In this document: piece after piece, positions 15,401 to 40,440 of the stretch
Position numbering within the stretch: position 1 is the first letter of the stretch
How the letters are laid out: each line of letters begins with the position of its first letter
Source: Echinococcus granulosus
Taxonomy: Eukaryota > Platyhelminthes > Cestoda > Cyclophyllidea > Taeniidae
Direction of reading: 5' to 3'
NCBI RefSeq assembly: GCF_000524195.1
Contig: NW_020170382.1
Span: 1,731,026 to 1,795,025 of the forward strand
DNA length: 64,000 nt
Made by a program: the position numbers and the translations under genes
Notes under the pieces: generated by a model
Told to the model about the DNA's origin: nothing
Seen by the model: the letters and a program-made list of their open reading frames with translations, nothing else
Databases searched by the model: none

Positions 15401-18400
15401 TGGCAACGAGCTAAAGTATCATTTTAAACAGGTCCATGGTGGTTCTTACTAACTCATCTTAAAAATTAACTTCGCACCAGGCTAAAAGCACCTTAAACTT
15501 TGGTGGTCGAGGCTCCTTCGATTAAACTGAGTGGAAATTTGCTACTAAAAATACGAAGCACATAGACTACTAAACTACTACATTTTATCCGTTGAAGTGA
15601 TCGAAGTTAAACCGAAGATTTGGAAAATGTTTCTTACATCTGTCTTTATAAGTATGGAAAAGTCGTGAAGGGGAACCACCGCTTGTCTCTACACGTCTTC
15701 TACAACAACTTGGCATACTTTTGACGGTGGTTTTCAGGTCAGGCCTGGCCTTCTCACAACCGACAAACAGTAAAATCGTGATTAAAAGGTGTATTGCTTA
15801 AACCTGATTATATTTTTCCTTCCAAGCCACGCGTCGAAACACCCTAGACACATTTCCAATAGCCCCCTACTTTCCGTACTGGCAGAACTGTTACGCCTCC
15901 CAGTACATCTCTCAGCATGCAAAATTGCAATCTTTAAGTCAATTTGTGTCATATTTGCCTATTAAAGTGGATTTCATAAGCTTCGCAACAAGGCAGCGAG
16001 CCTACTTCAGAGGTGTTGAGGAAGTGGTTTGGAAGTAATTATTTTTTCGTCGGATTTATGTGAGCACTTTTGCAGAGCGCATTTTAATACATACTATTGG
16101 TTTGTTTCATGTCCATATTCTTACCAATAATAGTACTACGGAGTGCGAGAAGCTCAAGTTCCTTACTGATCAACCGCTACAGTGGTAATATTGAAACCGA
16201 ATTTTTCTTGGAAACGAAGCTTACTCGTATCCTATCTCATCCCTTGTTCAAGCTAAGAATCGAATTTGATAAAGTATCTTTCGCACTAGGATTAAGTTTT
16301 ATGCTTAAAATGGCCGTAGTAGAGTTACCGCCAAAGGGAAATTTTAGTTGTGGAATCAGGAGGTAGCCACACAGACCCGTTAAGTGCGCACAAATGGTTT
16401 ATTTTAACGATCGAAAATGTACTTTTATGAAATAAATACCCCATTGGGGGGAAATATCGTTGAATTTAAGTAGTCAGCAAGCGATGGAAGGTCCTGGATG
16501 TTTTCTGATCGCCTTTCTATCCATCCTGGCTCCAATATCTATCCTAGTTCACTCGCTTAATTGGCACCTCAGCCACCCGCATTCACCATTGGGGTTGTGA
16601 GTACAGTAGAGTGTGGTCAAGTAGAAAGGTTGGGAAGAAGCAGGTGCCCCCGATTTTACCACTTCTCGACCGACTCTCCACCACCATCACCGTCACGAAC
16701 CCGCTCAGCACGTGCGACATTTGGTCTCGAGGTGATTAACTCGATCACTTGTGTCTCTCTCTGTGTGTGCATATGCATGCAGTCGTAATTTCAGTGGTAA
16801 TTACGATGAGGGAAATGTTCGCCTCCTTCTCGTTAACCCCTTGACTAGACAGGCTGGTGCTTAATGATGGGTGGGATCTACGGGCTCACCTTAGTTTTCA
16901 GTTCTATTTAGCACCCGTTCGTATTTGCAGCTAACCTTACTTGTAAACAAACGGTGATCGCCGTTTAATATTTTAAATGTAGGGCAGTGTTCTTTAGGTT
17001 TTAAAACAAAGAACTTTGCTGAGAGTTTCCTTCCTTCCAGTTAGCTTCTAAAGGAACCCTCTAAACTCCTCAAGGTTGAACATTATCACTTTAATGGATT
17101 ACATTCTTACTTCCAAAGTGGGATTCGGCAATTGATAAAGACCTGGACCCAAGGTAGAAAAACACGCAAAGTATTGCTTTTAGTTTTCGTAGGTTGTTGT
17201 TCTTTGGGGAAAATTCCTTATTATGCAAAATGCTTGCGACCTTATTTGTGCGCTCTTTATAATTTATTCACAGCGATCTGCTTAACAACAAAACTGGCTT
17301 TGAAGCTGATTGAATAAAGGCACATGATGAGTTTACTTTGTCACAGTGCAAACCTGTGAGGCGCAGTAGATCATATTTTAGGCAGGTTTCAAATTTTAAG
17401 TTTTGCATTTAATCATCATGTGGTGCTAGCAGGAAAGTACAACAAATTAACGCCATTTTACATCGCTCTGTGAACAGCAAAATTAGGCATGATTTTTATA
17501 CGATTGAAAGCCATAATCTTGCCTTTTCACCCAATGCTGCAATTGGAAACTTCAGGCCAAAAAAATACACTTGCAAGTGGATTTGCCTACTACAGCATCC
17601 CAAAGGCGTTTTTCTTGCTAATGACTTATTGCTGCGTCTGCAATGTGCAGCAAATGGCAGTCGTGGTGATGGTTTCTGTCAAAATGTCAAGCAGATGTTT
17701 CCGGCCCAAATTTGATATCGATTTCTGTGGCTTTGCGGGCACAAAATTCCTCCACACCCACGCACACAGACAAAAGTATCATCAATCTCCTCTGACACTG
17801 ACAAGTAACCAGAATGCGGAAGGCTGTGGATAAATATGCCGAGCAGTGGAAGGGGAAAAGCAAAACTGTGGGGACTTGAATTTATCTACTTTTTTTGATC
17901 TGCCTGTCATCGCAAGGAGTGCGATTTCCAGGTGAATTTTGTTGGCAATGTTATGTCCTTTAAAGGGTGTATCTACCATTAAAAGTTACGCTAATCTGAA
18001 CGATTGCCAAGGGGCTATATCCTTCTAAATGATCCACAATCCAATCCGAACAGGTACTAAGGTAATTTTTATGGGTATAAGACCTTGTATTGCCAATTTT
18101 CTTCTTATCCCTCAATCATTAGAAATGCATAAAGATGTCATATTGATTTGGGTAAAATAAATTTTCTTTTAGTGTTATTTTCCCGTAGCTCATTTGTACT
18201 AAGTGATCATTTTTTGAAGTACCATTTGAGATTAACAATTTTCTTGTTCTAAGTACTGCTTCAAGGGTTGGCCTAACTTATTCCGGCATGGCCAGTGCTC
18301 CGTAAATAGCGCCTTAGAGTGCAGGCAAAAGTATTTTTAGCAAATGTTACGCTTCTTCCCCCGAAAAGTGGGTTTATATATTTGTGAGTAATAGTCGAAT

Positions 18401-20199
18401 TCTATTCCTGCATTTCAAATTGGCAATAGAAGTGTCAGCAAAGGCGCAGGCATATATTCCTTCTGGCTTGAACAAAAACCGTGTCATTGCAAAGGTCTTT
18501 TACATCAATTATGGAACTCATAAAGGTTTGATTAAGCAAACACACGCATTTCAGAAAAGTAATGATAACACGGTTAAAATGATCCCCGGTATTCACAAGC
18601 GGATTTAGTCTGAAATTTCCGCCTTTTTCCTCGCATGTAAGGGTGATTTGTGGGTTTTATTTATTATTTAAGAGTGGGCCATTCTATTCGCCGAGCTATT
18701 TACGGGTGCTTTTCGTCACAGAGCCATCGTTATACAGATACTTTGAAATCGCTGTCAACGAGGGTGCGGCTAATGCACACAACGTATGCAGATCAGCGGT
18801 TTGATTAAGCACATACGACAGTGTACTCAAAAATAGCTCGCGTAGGTAGTTCGAGTTGCGACTACGTTTGGTACTGTCAACGCATGGAAGTAGCCTTGAT
18901 TGGCATTTCAGTGGACCTTACCAGTCCTCCACTGTAGATGTCAATTACTAAACTACCTCATATGGGCATGCTTTGGTTATTTGAAACACCACTTCTCAAC
19001 CAAAAGGTAGGAAAGTGGAATTTCGCGGCGAAATCGGATTTTGAATATCTACTAGCTTTATAACGACAAGTGTGGTAAAGTTCAGTCATTTTAAAGGATG
19101 GTTATTGGAACTCTTAGTTACAGCTCAATAACTTCAAGTTTTTAGCAGTGCATGCGCTGGATTTCTTGCGCTTTCAACTACATGGAAGGATTTGGAGCCC
19201 GTTAGCAAATGGTGTACTTCAGGTGAAGGCATTGTGCATTCACCTGCCCGATGTGTGGACGACGGACAACTGTGCCCTCTTTCGCGCAGCTGTGGCAACC
19301 CAATGGCTTCTTCTCCCCACTAAATCAAATTAGATCATCATAAGCTGGAATTACACACTAAAATATGCAACCCTAAAAATAGAACGCTTCTCGAACTAAT
19401 TCCAACGACATTTTCGGGGCACTCGTATCACCACTCAGTTCGGTGGGACTGCTGAGAAAAGAGGGAGAAGGGTCTTTAACCAAGAAGGTGTTGTTCAGTG
19501 ACTGATCGACCGCAATTAAAGGCCCAATTCTCAATTAGGAATAGCCAGTGACATATGAACTGATGCTATAGACTGATCAATTTTTCACTAGCCTGAAAAC
19601 GAAAATGTTTTCATCTTCTCACCCGCGGCTTTTGATTGCATCGGTAAAGGTATCACTGTCCTGCACCCTAATAGATAAAAAATATTTTTAAAGCAAATCT
19701 CAAGTACAAAAAACTTGGAGGTACCGGAAAAGCCAAAAAATAAATTTATGGACATTGTTTATTGACTGAACAACTCTCGAAATTTTTCTCGCTTCTCAGA
19801 CGATCAGGTCAGCTGAATTTTTGGGTCCTTCCTCATTGCAGCACATTCAAAACATGGAGTCAAAAGTGAACAAACTGAAGTCCGAGATGCTTCAGCTACA
19901 GAACCGTCTACAAGCCTCTGAGAGTCGCCGCGTCGCCGGTCCGGAAAAGCCATTAGTTGAGGATCGACAGGGCAAACCACCTGAAGTCAGGCGATATCAA
20001 AAGCCTCCCGCTTCTACCTCCGCCACTGGTACCATCTCGTCAGCGACGAGACCTGCAAATCGAGCCGTTAGCATTGGCGGCCAAGCCTGCAATCGCTCTA
20101 GATGCATTTCTGGCGGTGACGGCGTCTCCCCCATCTACCCCAATGAGGGCTCGCCACCTCCTTACCGCATGATCAGGACCTCAGCTCCCACCAACACCC
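9462..20199 (+). CDS. Coiled-coil protein, internal exons, unidentified
   Basis: Three phase-compatible exons are visible: 9462-9647 (62 codons), 14242-14433 (64 codons) and 19842-20199 (119 codons plus 1 nt). All have AG acceptors after pyrimidine tracts, and their donors are GTAATG, GTATGT and GTAAGG. The joined reading is about 165 residues of charged, Leu-heptad-like sequence (for example LQEQLRSASS, RLHEQLAASE, KVNKLKSEMLQLQNRL), followed by a basic, Ser/Pro/Thr-rich tail (KPPASTSAT, NEGSPPPYRM). This suggests a cytoskeletal, centrosomal or scaffold coiled coil with a disordered C-terminal part. I do not recognise the family. The start codon is not found; upstream exons probably lie in the first 9 kb or outside the window. 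The last donor leaves phase 1, so at least one more exon follows. Exon boundaries are inferred from sequence only. Confidence 0.7.
11621..11640 (+). pseudogene. Possible decayed copy of the 14242 exon start
   Basis: A strong pyrimidine tract ending CATTGCAG is followed by about 18 nt that match the start of the element at 13560 at 14 positions. The reading meets a stop after five codons, so it cannot be a functional coding exon. It could be a remnant of tandem exon duplication or chance similarity next to a cryptic acceptor. Confidence 0.25.
13560..13665 (+). pseudogene. Exon-like copy of the 14242 exon start
   Basis: A long pyrimidine tract ending TCTGTGCAG is followed by a frame reading NRSLQEQLLAN. 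This parallels NHRLHEQLAAS at the start of the true exon at 14242; about 21 of the first 35 bases match. The frame runs about 35 codons to a TAG with no convincing donor, and similarity fades after the first dozen codons. It is probably a decayed tandem duplicate of the exon; an alternative terminal exon is possible but less likely. Confidence 0.35.
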
Positions 20200-20436
20200 G
20201 TAAGGAAATCGTTTATTCTGTAGTGTTTAGTGCGTTTAAATACCTATTATTGAGGCCCAGAGATACTGACTGACTGCTTTTGTTTAATGGATTACAAGTT
20301 CTAACATGCATTCTGGTGATATATGAAGGGATAATTTGCTAGAAATCTGCTCATCCTCAAGAATTTGGTGTCTTATGAAGTCATGAAGTTATTAATGCAC
20401 ATATAATGAAACGAAACTTGTATTTTGCCACAAAAG

Positions 20437-20534
20437 CATTAACGCAGGTGATAAAGTAGTCATCCGTCCATCCAAATGAGGGCTTATACCTTTTTTGGAT
20501 GATTATAACCTCAACGGTCTCCAATATCCGTAAG
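20437..20534 (+). repeat. Decayed tandem copy of the exon end at 20105-20204
   Basis: This 98-bp stretch aligns with 20105-20204, the last coding part of the 19842 exon plus its splice donor. The block AATGAGGGCT is identical, GGTGA and ACCTCA also match, and the end CCGTAAG is preserved. It carries in-frame stops, so it is not coding now. It lies about 330 bp downstream of its source. Confidence 0.6.
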
Positions 20535-20717
20535 AATTGTAATATTAGTGACCTCCTGTAAAAGTGGCTTTAATACCGCGGTTTAATACCTACGTACACC
20601 CTATCATATTTTCGGGTAGTAGATTGTTTCTAGGCCCTCTCTCTAGAGAGATACTTGTCTCACTGGTACGCGTATCAAAATGTCGCTCACTCTACCATAA
20701 AAGTACATACATCTTCT

Positions 20718-20762
20718 TTCCATCCTGTAATCTGATTCTCTGCTCCGACAAACACTCGTAAG
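20718..20762 (+). repeat. Second decayed copy of the same exon end
   Basis: The last 35 bases match the source exon end at 26 positions, including GCTCC, ACA and the donor CGTAAG. It lies about 230 bp beyond the first copy. Together the three copies form a small tandem series that all end in the 5' splice site sequence. Confidence 0.5.
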
Positions 20763-22344
20763 AGTAGGTCTATTGGTCCTGCTACCCTACGAAACACTTT
20801 CTGAATGGTCGTTAGTTCCTTTTAATATGGTTTTTGAAAATAAAATCCATGAGTCGGGGATCTATCTGCAATGGTTGTGTGAGACCTCCCTTTTTCTGAT
20901 AACATTTAAAATGACGCTTCTGTAGTCCATAATGATTAGGATTTTTGTTGCCTTACAATTAAATAATATCAGCGCCTTTAATTCAGTTTAATAAAGCCAA
21001 AGTCCGTCTATGAAGCGGTTGTGTCAGGTGATTGTTAGCTCCCTATGTTATTTTCTGACAATGTCTAACTTCGTACCTCTAAATTTATGCCACACTTAAA
21101 TGATTTCATTTTAAAGAAACCTAATCTTGGCTCTGCACACAAGCCCCAGAACTGGGTAATTCAACAAGCTACAAAACCCACTAGCGAAAATTATAAATAA
21201 GGTCACCCGTTCCATTGGGATAGGTTAGGTAATATTCTGCTGATATCCTCGGATCGTGTCACAATTCATTGTTATCTAGGTGGCTGCGTAGTTTCTGTTG
21301 TATTTTAACATTGTCACAGTACTAATTTGAGTGTTTGTCCATCCAAAATGGAATTAAGTCTAAATTACTTTCTCTCAAACGATCTCTGGCCTTGAGTTTG
21401 CATAAGGTACGCTGAATTTTTAATTCTGTCAAGCAGCACAGCTTGTAATACATCAAGAAATAGTAAAGAATGTGTTGTTCCATCGGGAAAGTAGGTGAAA
21501 AAAATGGAACATCTGAGCTGTATTGATAACTCTGAAAGAGAGCGTATTTTAGTAGACGGCTAGTCCTGCTGAAACGCGTCACAACACGCCTTCTCCAGCA
21601 CCCTGTTTGCATGTTTTCCTGACAAATGACGCGGAGCATAGAAGTGTGGGGAAGAAAATGTCATGCAACAACAAGAGAGACCAATAAAAAAATGGGTCAG
21701 CTCAGTATTAAATGTAGAATGGTGATTACACCACTTCAAGAATAAATTACCGCACAGCCTTTCATCTTTGACTTGAAGGCAAGCGTGCAGCACAAAAGTG
21801 GGCACAGGTCGAAATCATTTGAAGAACGCTAATCTGACAATAAAAAAGACGGACACGGATGTTACACAGACGCCGCATATCTCGGCGGCCATCGAAGCGC
21901 TCCCGATTTCGCTCTCACACACCACGGGGGTATGAATTCCTTCGGGCAAACAAGTTGGCCCTGGCGATTGACAACATTCTGGAAGTGTCACAGAATTAGT
22001 AAAATCTCGAGGGAGGAGGAAGAGATGTAACTGAGGTTGGCAAGGGGAACAAATTAGAATGGGATTTACAGTGTCTAATCCACTTTGGTATTGCCTTAAT
22101 TAAACTCAATTCCATTAAGTCGTAATTCAAGTTTTATTTGCGCAGCCTGAAAGGCATAGGTTATTTGAAATAAAATTGAATTTTTTTAACAAATTATCGT
22201 ACTTTGGTGTTTCGGGGCTTGAATTTTGCAATCGCAGGGACTTAAAATACCTTGGCAGCAGCGTCCACCGTAGTAATAGATGTGATTTCTACCGGGACGC
22301 TGTGTAAGTCCGGACCAAAAACGGTCCTTACTCCTTTAGCACAG

Positions 22345-23191
22345 CGCCGCAAAGGAGCTTCATTTTCCCCTCCCCCCTCACGACACCACGGCACTTGTTC
22401 CCAATCACTTTAGCGGCATCGGTAAGTTAATAATGTCTTGCATACATGAACTCTACTATAAGCAAAAAACTTTGCTGTTTGGTCGAGAAGAATGCTAGAT
22501 TGAACAGTAATTGTTGATAGGAGGATTGTGCGCCAACGCCAACTCATCTAATGCGCGTGGACCTAGTAACTCCCCCCCCTGTGAGTACTAGTTGCCGTGA
22601 TTCAAAATTTCCGTCGAGCGTATTGCGTGGTGGGAACATTCATTAGTAGATGATAGGAATTGGAACCAACTTCAGCGTCACTTGTCAAATAAGCCATTTG
22701 GAAAATGCGACAAATCCAGATAAAATGCGAGTAAAAGAGGAAAGGGGGCAGGGAGGAGATTAGTGGCCACCAGCTCGTCTCCTCCTACGAGTTCCATCAG
22801 CAGGTGCGTAGACTGAAGTTGTTGTTACTCTTAATGACATAAACAAACCACATCCACTTTTACTAGGTCCTGTGTCTCCCCAAAGTTTGACTAAGAACAA
22901 TTGCGTAAAGTTCATTGATTAAGATGTCTATCTTTCAGTCGCACCTAAATGCGCTATTTTGAATACATTTAACCAACTCCCAAGTGTTAATTAAAAACTG
23001 GGTTCGATTGGGACTGCAACGTGCCAACCAACTAACTAGTCATGGCCTCATCAACCTGTCCTAGTTCCTCCAAAAATGCCTCGTTAACATCAACTGCGCA
23101 GCATTTGAGACTCGGATTTCTCATCCGAACTCGGCGTCACAAATGCGTGACATGTGCTCCTTATCAGTTTGTGCCAACAAACTACACCTAA
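22345..23191 (+). CDS. Candidate 3' exons of the coiled-coil gene
   Basis: Two candidate exons would continue the gene from the phase-1 donor at 20200. Exon 22345-22421 (77 nt) follows TTTAGCACAG, stays open in the required frame as a Pro/Ser/Thr-rich reading, and ends at a consensus GTAAGT donor in phase 0. Exon 23102-23191 follows TGCGCAG, is open in phase 0 for 29 codons and ends in TAA. An AATAAA lies 34 nt downstream. The phase agreement and the nearby poly(A) signal support the model, but there is no homology support, and the readings could be fortuitous. Confidence 0.3.
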
Positions 23192-23224
23192 TCGCACTGC
23201 AAACAGGTTGACTGGGTACAAAAA

Positions 23225-23230
23225 AATAAA
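23225..23230 (+). terminator. AATAAA poly(A) signal, coiled-coil gene candidate
   Basis: AATAAA hexamer 34 nt after the candidate stop at 23189-23191 on the + strand. This is the same spacing as between the XPD stop and its signal. Confidence 0.35.
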
Positions 23231-24054
23231 GTGGAGGGAGCAGATTTTTGGCCTGAGGCTAATTACTAACAGTGACTAATAATAACCTCTGATCATCTGT
23301 AGTTTAGGACCACTGTAAAAACATTCAGTCTTGACACTCACTGAGGCATGCACTTTTGCGTGCCTCAATTTACCAATGATAAAGTTGGGATAGGCAGAAT
23401 GGAGTTTTGTTAAACACCCACTTTTGATAGCAATGGTTCCTGTGCTGTCACGAAAATCGCGAGGAGAGCCGTTTTGAGTGAAATCCAAGACCACGTTCTG
23501 CTGTTCGTTCGAAATGGACACTTCGATGAGTGCCTTCTAGGGCTTCTTCAAGTGCATGACACCAGCTTCCTCCCTCCCAAAATTATTGCACTTAAGGCCT
23601 CCGAGTGTGACTGTTGCACTTCCTGTCAGAAAAATTCTTATTCTCACACTTTCAACTGCTGTGCACAGGCTAGTCAGTGTGGATACTGAGGGAGGAGAGC
23701 AGGAAGCCAAGTAGAATTTAAACGATAACCTGTCCAAGGCTGCTCGAGCGTATCTGTGGTCAATCCAAGCTCATCCCCCTTTGGAACCATTTCAGGCGCA
23801 AAACTTCGATTCCTACTCCCTGATTCAAATCGAGGCATGGCGCCAAGGCCACAGAGAACCTGACTTCCTTTGCTCCTCCTGCCCTTCCAAGCCCAACAAG
23901 CCTTCTTCGTGCTGCTTCCTTCCCCTTTAAAATTTTGGTCGTCCCCCCCCACGATGTCATCTGTACCTCTTTATGCTTGTACAAGAAAGCCGCTTTGTTT
24001 TCAACTTTCTTCGTGTAAATCGCGGCCTCTACTTTCCCTTAAGGTTGAGGAACG

Positions 24055-25027
24055 TCAAGTGGAGCGTCGATTCCCTTGATAGAAAAATGACTGACCGAAA
24101 TAGAGATCGGACAGAAGAAACTCCAGTCCCCGTGCCAAAAATCGAATTATCTCAGTAGAAGAGCCGTCATTCCCTTTGTGGATGAACATCGATGAATGAA
24201 GGAAACGATAAGTGAAAGAGGAGAAGCAAGTTGTTATGTAAGATAGCAAAAATAATTGTTCGGTGGGTGAAACATTGGAAATGTGGGAAGGCGAGAAAGG
24301 CGGGCGGGGAGGGGGGAAGGGTTTTACGTGGTTAAGTGAAGCGTAATGGGGTGGGAGGAAACAACAAATGTCTGCTTGGTCGCTCCACAACACACATGCG
24401 TACACGTGCTTCCCTTTGCTTTCCTTCGCCGCTTGCAGCGTGGCAATCGGTGAGGCGGATAAATCAGTGGAGCGTAAGGCGCAATGATGACAAGAATAAT
24501 AATGGTGATAGTGATAATCCTTCGCCTCTCGGATAGTACCTGCGAGCACGCACGTGAACACACAGAAGGATGTAGAGAGTGGAGAAAGTGAGCCACTAAG
24601 GGGGGAGCAAAAGGGATGGAGAAGACACAGCCAACAAGTGGGAAAAGAAGGATGGGAGGAGGGGAGGGTGGGGACCGAGGAATGGCAGAACACAGGTGGG
24701 CGGGTGCGTGCACGATAGAGTCCGTAGTGCAAAATGCTGCGGCTAGTGGAGATGGTTTGAGCAAAGTTCTTTCTGATTTTTGTTGTTTTTGAGACGGAGG
24801 GGACGAGATGAGGAAAGGAAAGAAACAAATAGGTCTGTAATGTGCGTTTAAATGAAAGCTCTTGCAACACATGAATGGAGGGAAGGGGGGAACAAAAAGA
24901 CTGTGTGTGTGGATTATAAAATTTGGGAGGAACAGTGAGGGTGAGTGGGGATTTTTCTATACAGGAGGGCACACACGCAGTTGTGATCTGGAATGTAATG
25001 AGGGAAGCGAGTGAGGAAGACACCTTC
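24055..25027 (-). other. Probable NDR 3' UTR, pyrimidine-rich
   Basis: On the minus strand the kilobase after the NDR stop is strongly C/T-rich. It contains a 322-codon open frame (25023 down to 24055, GTG start, different frame from NDR) and a second 182-codon overlapping one. Their translations are Ser/Pro/Leu/His-rich with no domain, as expected when stop codons are rare in pyrimidine-rich sequence. I saw no canonical AATAAA close to the NDR stop, so the transcript end is not located. Confidence 0.45.
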
Positions 25028-36442
<11,415 letters not shown>

Positions 36443-37422
36443 ATTGACCGAAACGCGGTCCTGCACAGAGGCTTGTGATCTGAAAACGGGCTGAAAGTGG
36501 TAGATTAAGTGGATGCAAGTGAAGTATTTGACGAATAAAAATGGGTTCTAAGGGCCGTAAAAATCGAAGCGACTCACGAAAATGTAAATACCCGGATTCA
36601 AGTTTACTACTTCGACTTAAGAGAGAAAGGGACGAAAAACCCGTGTTTACATACCAAAATTAGAAGAATCGAACAATACCAAAATAAGCATCTAGGAAGG
36701 GTGTCATTCACACAAAGCGCTTCATTGATAGTCATAGTAGACATGCTTTTAGTGTCACCAAAAAAATACAAAAGCTCACAAATAGCAATAAAAATAAAAT
36801 GAGTGTCGGTATAGCAAAAGCACGGAAAAAAACACCATATATATACATATTTTTTTAGCTAGCCTACTTTATCACTGCGGGTTTATGGGAAAAAGTACCA
36901 AGAGATAAAACCTTTGGATAAAATAGAAAGGAAATCCGGTGCCTAAATAGCTGCCCAATTTCGATTGCGCTCACTATATATGGCTAGACACGCACACTCG
37001 ATAAGGTCCATACAAGAAAACAATAAACTTTCCAAGATGAAAATCACTTATTCTGCAAAGTTTCTTGAATTATCAAGACTAATAAACACGTTAGTAGCGG
37101 GTAGAATTAACGAAGATCAAAAGATTCAGCGTAAGAAAGAGATAAGTCCAACAAACGCGGACGACCTCATACTCACATTATGCAGTATACCGCGATGAGA
37201 ATGGATAGATAAAAACTGAAAACGGCAGCAATCAGCCAATAGAAAAATAATCCTTCAAATATCTGAAGGTGGCTCAGAAAAAGTCTGTACTGAAAAACTT
37301 AAACAACAAAGTTGCAAACAGAAATTTAAATGGGCGTAAAAATAATAATACTAAAATAAATTGAAAGATGCAAACAAATGTAACAAAAAAGACCATAAAA
37401 GGCATCGCAACCTTTTTTACAA

Positions 37423-37428
37423 TTTATT
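37423..37428 (-). terminator. AATAAA poly(A) signal for the small secreted ORF
   Basis: AATAAA on the minus strand, 192 nt downstream of the stop of the 89-codon ORF. It fits as the 3' end of that putative gene, but the region is A/T-rich and chance occurrence is easy. Confidence 0.3.
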
Positions 37429-37619
37429 AAAAAATTAAATTGGTGCAAATCGTAAGTTACTCACATGCCTATAGAAATAAAAACAAAAAAATTAGAAAGT
37501 ATTCGCAGCGCGGTGTTTGTGCACAAATACATTGCCCAAAACCAAAAAGGGGAAGTTACAAAGCACATGACAACAATTTTGATAAGCAGATTCATTGCAT
37601 GGATTTTTCGTCTATGCTC

Positions 37620-37889
37620 CTAGTAGAATTTTAAGTCTGGCGATAAGGTTGATTTTGAAATACACAAATGAGGATACCTAAACTCCTGCAATGGCTTGTA
37701 AAATTCTTCAGGTTCTTCGTTAGAAAAAGCATTAACGCAACCTTTACGAAGATGATTTATAGATTCTGGGCAAACTGTGAAAGTTAGTGCGTGGAAGCTA
37801 GACTTAAGTCGCCACAAGTCAGTATTTTCAGTCGCATTAATCGCAACCATGAATACTAACTGTAGGACGAGGACCGTAGGTCTCCTCAT
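37620..37889 (-). CDS. Putative small secreted protein, novel
   Basis: Single-exon frame of 89 codons. The N-terminus looks like a classical signal peptide: a basic MRRP start, the hydrophobic core TVLVLQLVFMVAI, then polar NATENTD as a likely cleavage region. The remaining 70 or so residues are hydrophilic, with three cysteines (in TVCPES, RKGCVN, HLCISK). Just 5' of the ATG is a textbook acceptor (TTGTTTTTAG at 37906-37915), leaving a 5' leader of about 15 nt, as expected for spliced-leader trans-splicing or a 5' UTR intron. AATAAA follows 192 nt after the stop. It lies between the divergent NDR and SURF4 genes. I recognise no family. The frame stays open upstream to 38000, so chance remains possible. 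No start alternative improves it. Confidence 0.45.
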   Translation of the reverse strand: MRRPTVLVLQLVFMVAINATENTDLWRLKSSFHALTFTVCPESINHLRKGCVNAFSNEEPEEFYKPLQEFRYPHLCISKSTLSPDLKFY

Positions 37890-38501
37890 TTTTAATCCTG
37901 GCGCTCTAAAAACAAGCCAGTTTGTTTGATTTTGACATATTTTTTGAAAGAAATGGGTGGGGAAAACGAGTGCAGCGTTTAGTGCGTTGATGGTTTGCAA
38001 AAGGTCTTAGGTTCGCAGGGCGTCGACTCTGTCACCACTTTTGGATTGTATTTGCGCCTTTTCCTAGAAAGGGACACTAAAACAATAGGTGTACTGCATT
38101 AACATTTAACAATATTTACGTCAAAGCCAGGTTTAACTAGTGCGTGTGAAGTTTCCGCACGAGGCCGAAGCGGTGTTGTTGCTATCCCAATATTAATGCA
38201 ATAATATACTTCTGAAATGTAATCTGGCTTTTTTAAATAAATTACTGGGTATTGCTTTGAAGCGTAGCCTATACCGTACTATGCATACTTTCCATCTTGT
38301 TTTTAAAATTTTTTTGCGCTGGTTTATGGTCGTAGTTTGACCTTGTTTTTATTTTATTTGCTGCAACTTTTAAGTTATTGAGTTTTTTAATTTATTGGGA
38401 GACTTTTTGACTGGTATTTGTTTGCTTTTTTTTACTGCCCTACTTGTGCGCCCGATTTTTAAAGCTCCGCAGTGTTGCCACATACTGCGTTTTTTATTCA
38501 A

Positions 38502-39940
<1,439 letters not shown>

Positions 39941-40416
39941 GGTATCTGAGAATCTCAACCTGCTTCTTCTCTAACCTTCCTGTAGTCGTTTTTTTGTATG
40001 ACTGGATGAGGGGGTATATGGTGGTGAGTGAATAGTTCCAACCCTGCGCTTTTCCGCTTTGCCCCCTTTTCGATCTCCCATGTGCACAATCGCGATGAGT
40101 CCTCCCCCCCCCCCTCTTCTTTCTTTATCTCTAAATTATTTTACTTAATTCCCAACGCATCCGCAAGTTCCCTTGTGAAATAGCCGTATATTTGTGTGTG
40201 TACGTTCGCTTGACGCTTACCTTGTAGAGAAATTAATCATAATTCGCATGAAGATTATGTAGTCTGCATTCATTCTTGCTTGTTTTTTTGTTTAAACAGC
40301 AAGGGGGGAGATATCTTATGATGAATTTAGTGGTTTGCCTTCTCCATTCTCGCTCTAAATATGTAGTTGAACTATAAACTGAGTCTACTTTGATGATTAG
40401 AGGAACCGTATTTCTT

Positions 40417-40422
40417 AATAAA
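40417..40422 (+). terminator. AATAAA poly(A) signal of SURF4
   Basis: AATAAA about 480 nt after the SURF4 stop, followed by a G/T-rich stretch (TTGGCCTGCTGG, TCTGTGTTGGT), as expected of a cleavage and polyadenylation site. The 3' UTR between contains an 11-base C run at 40104-40114. Confidence 0.65.
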
Positions 40423-40440
40423 AATGTTTTGAAAAGGATC

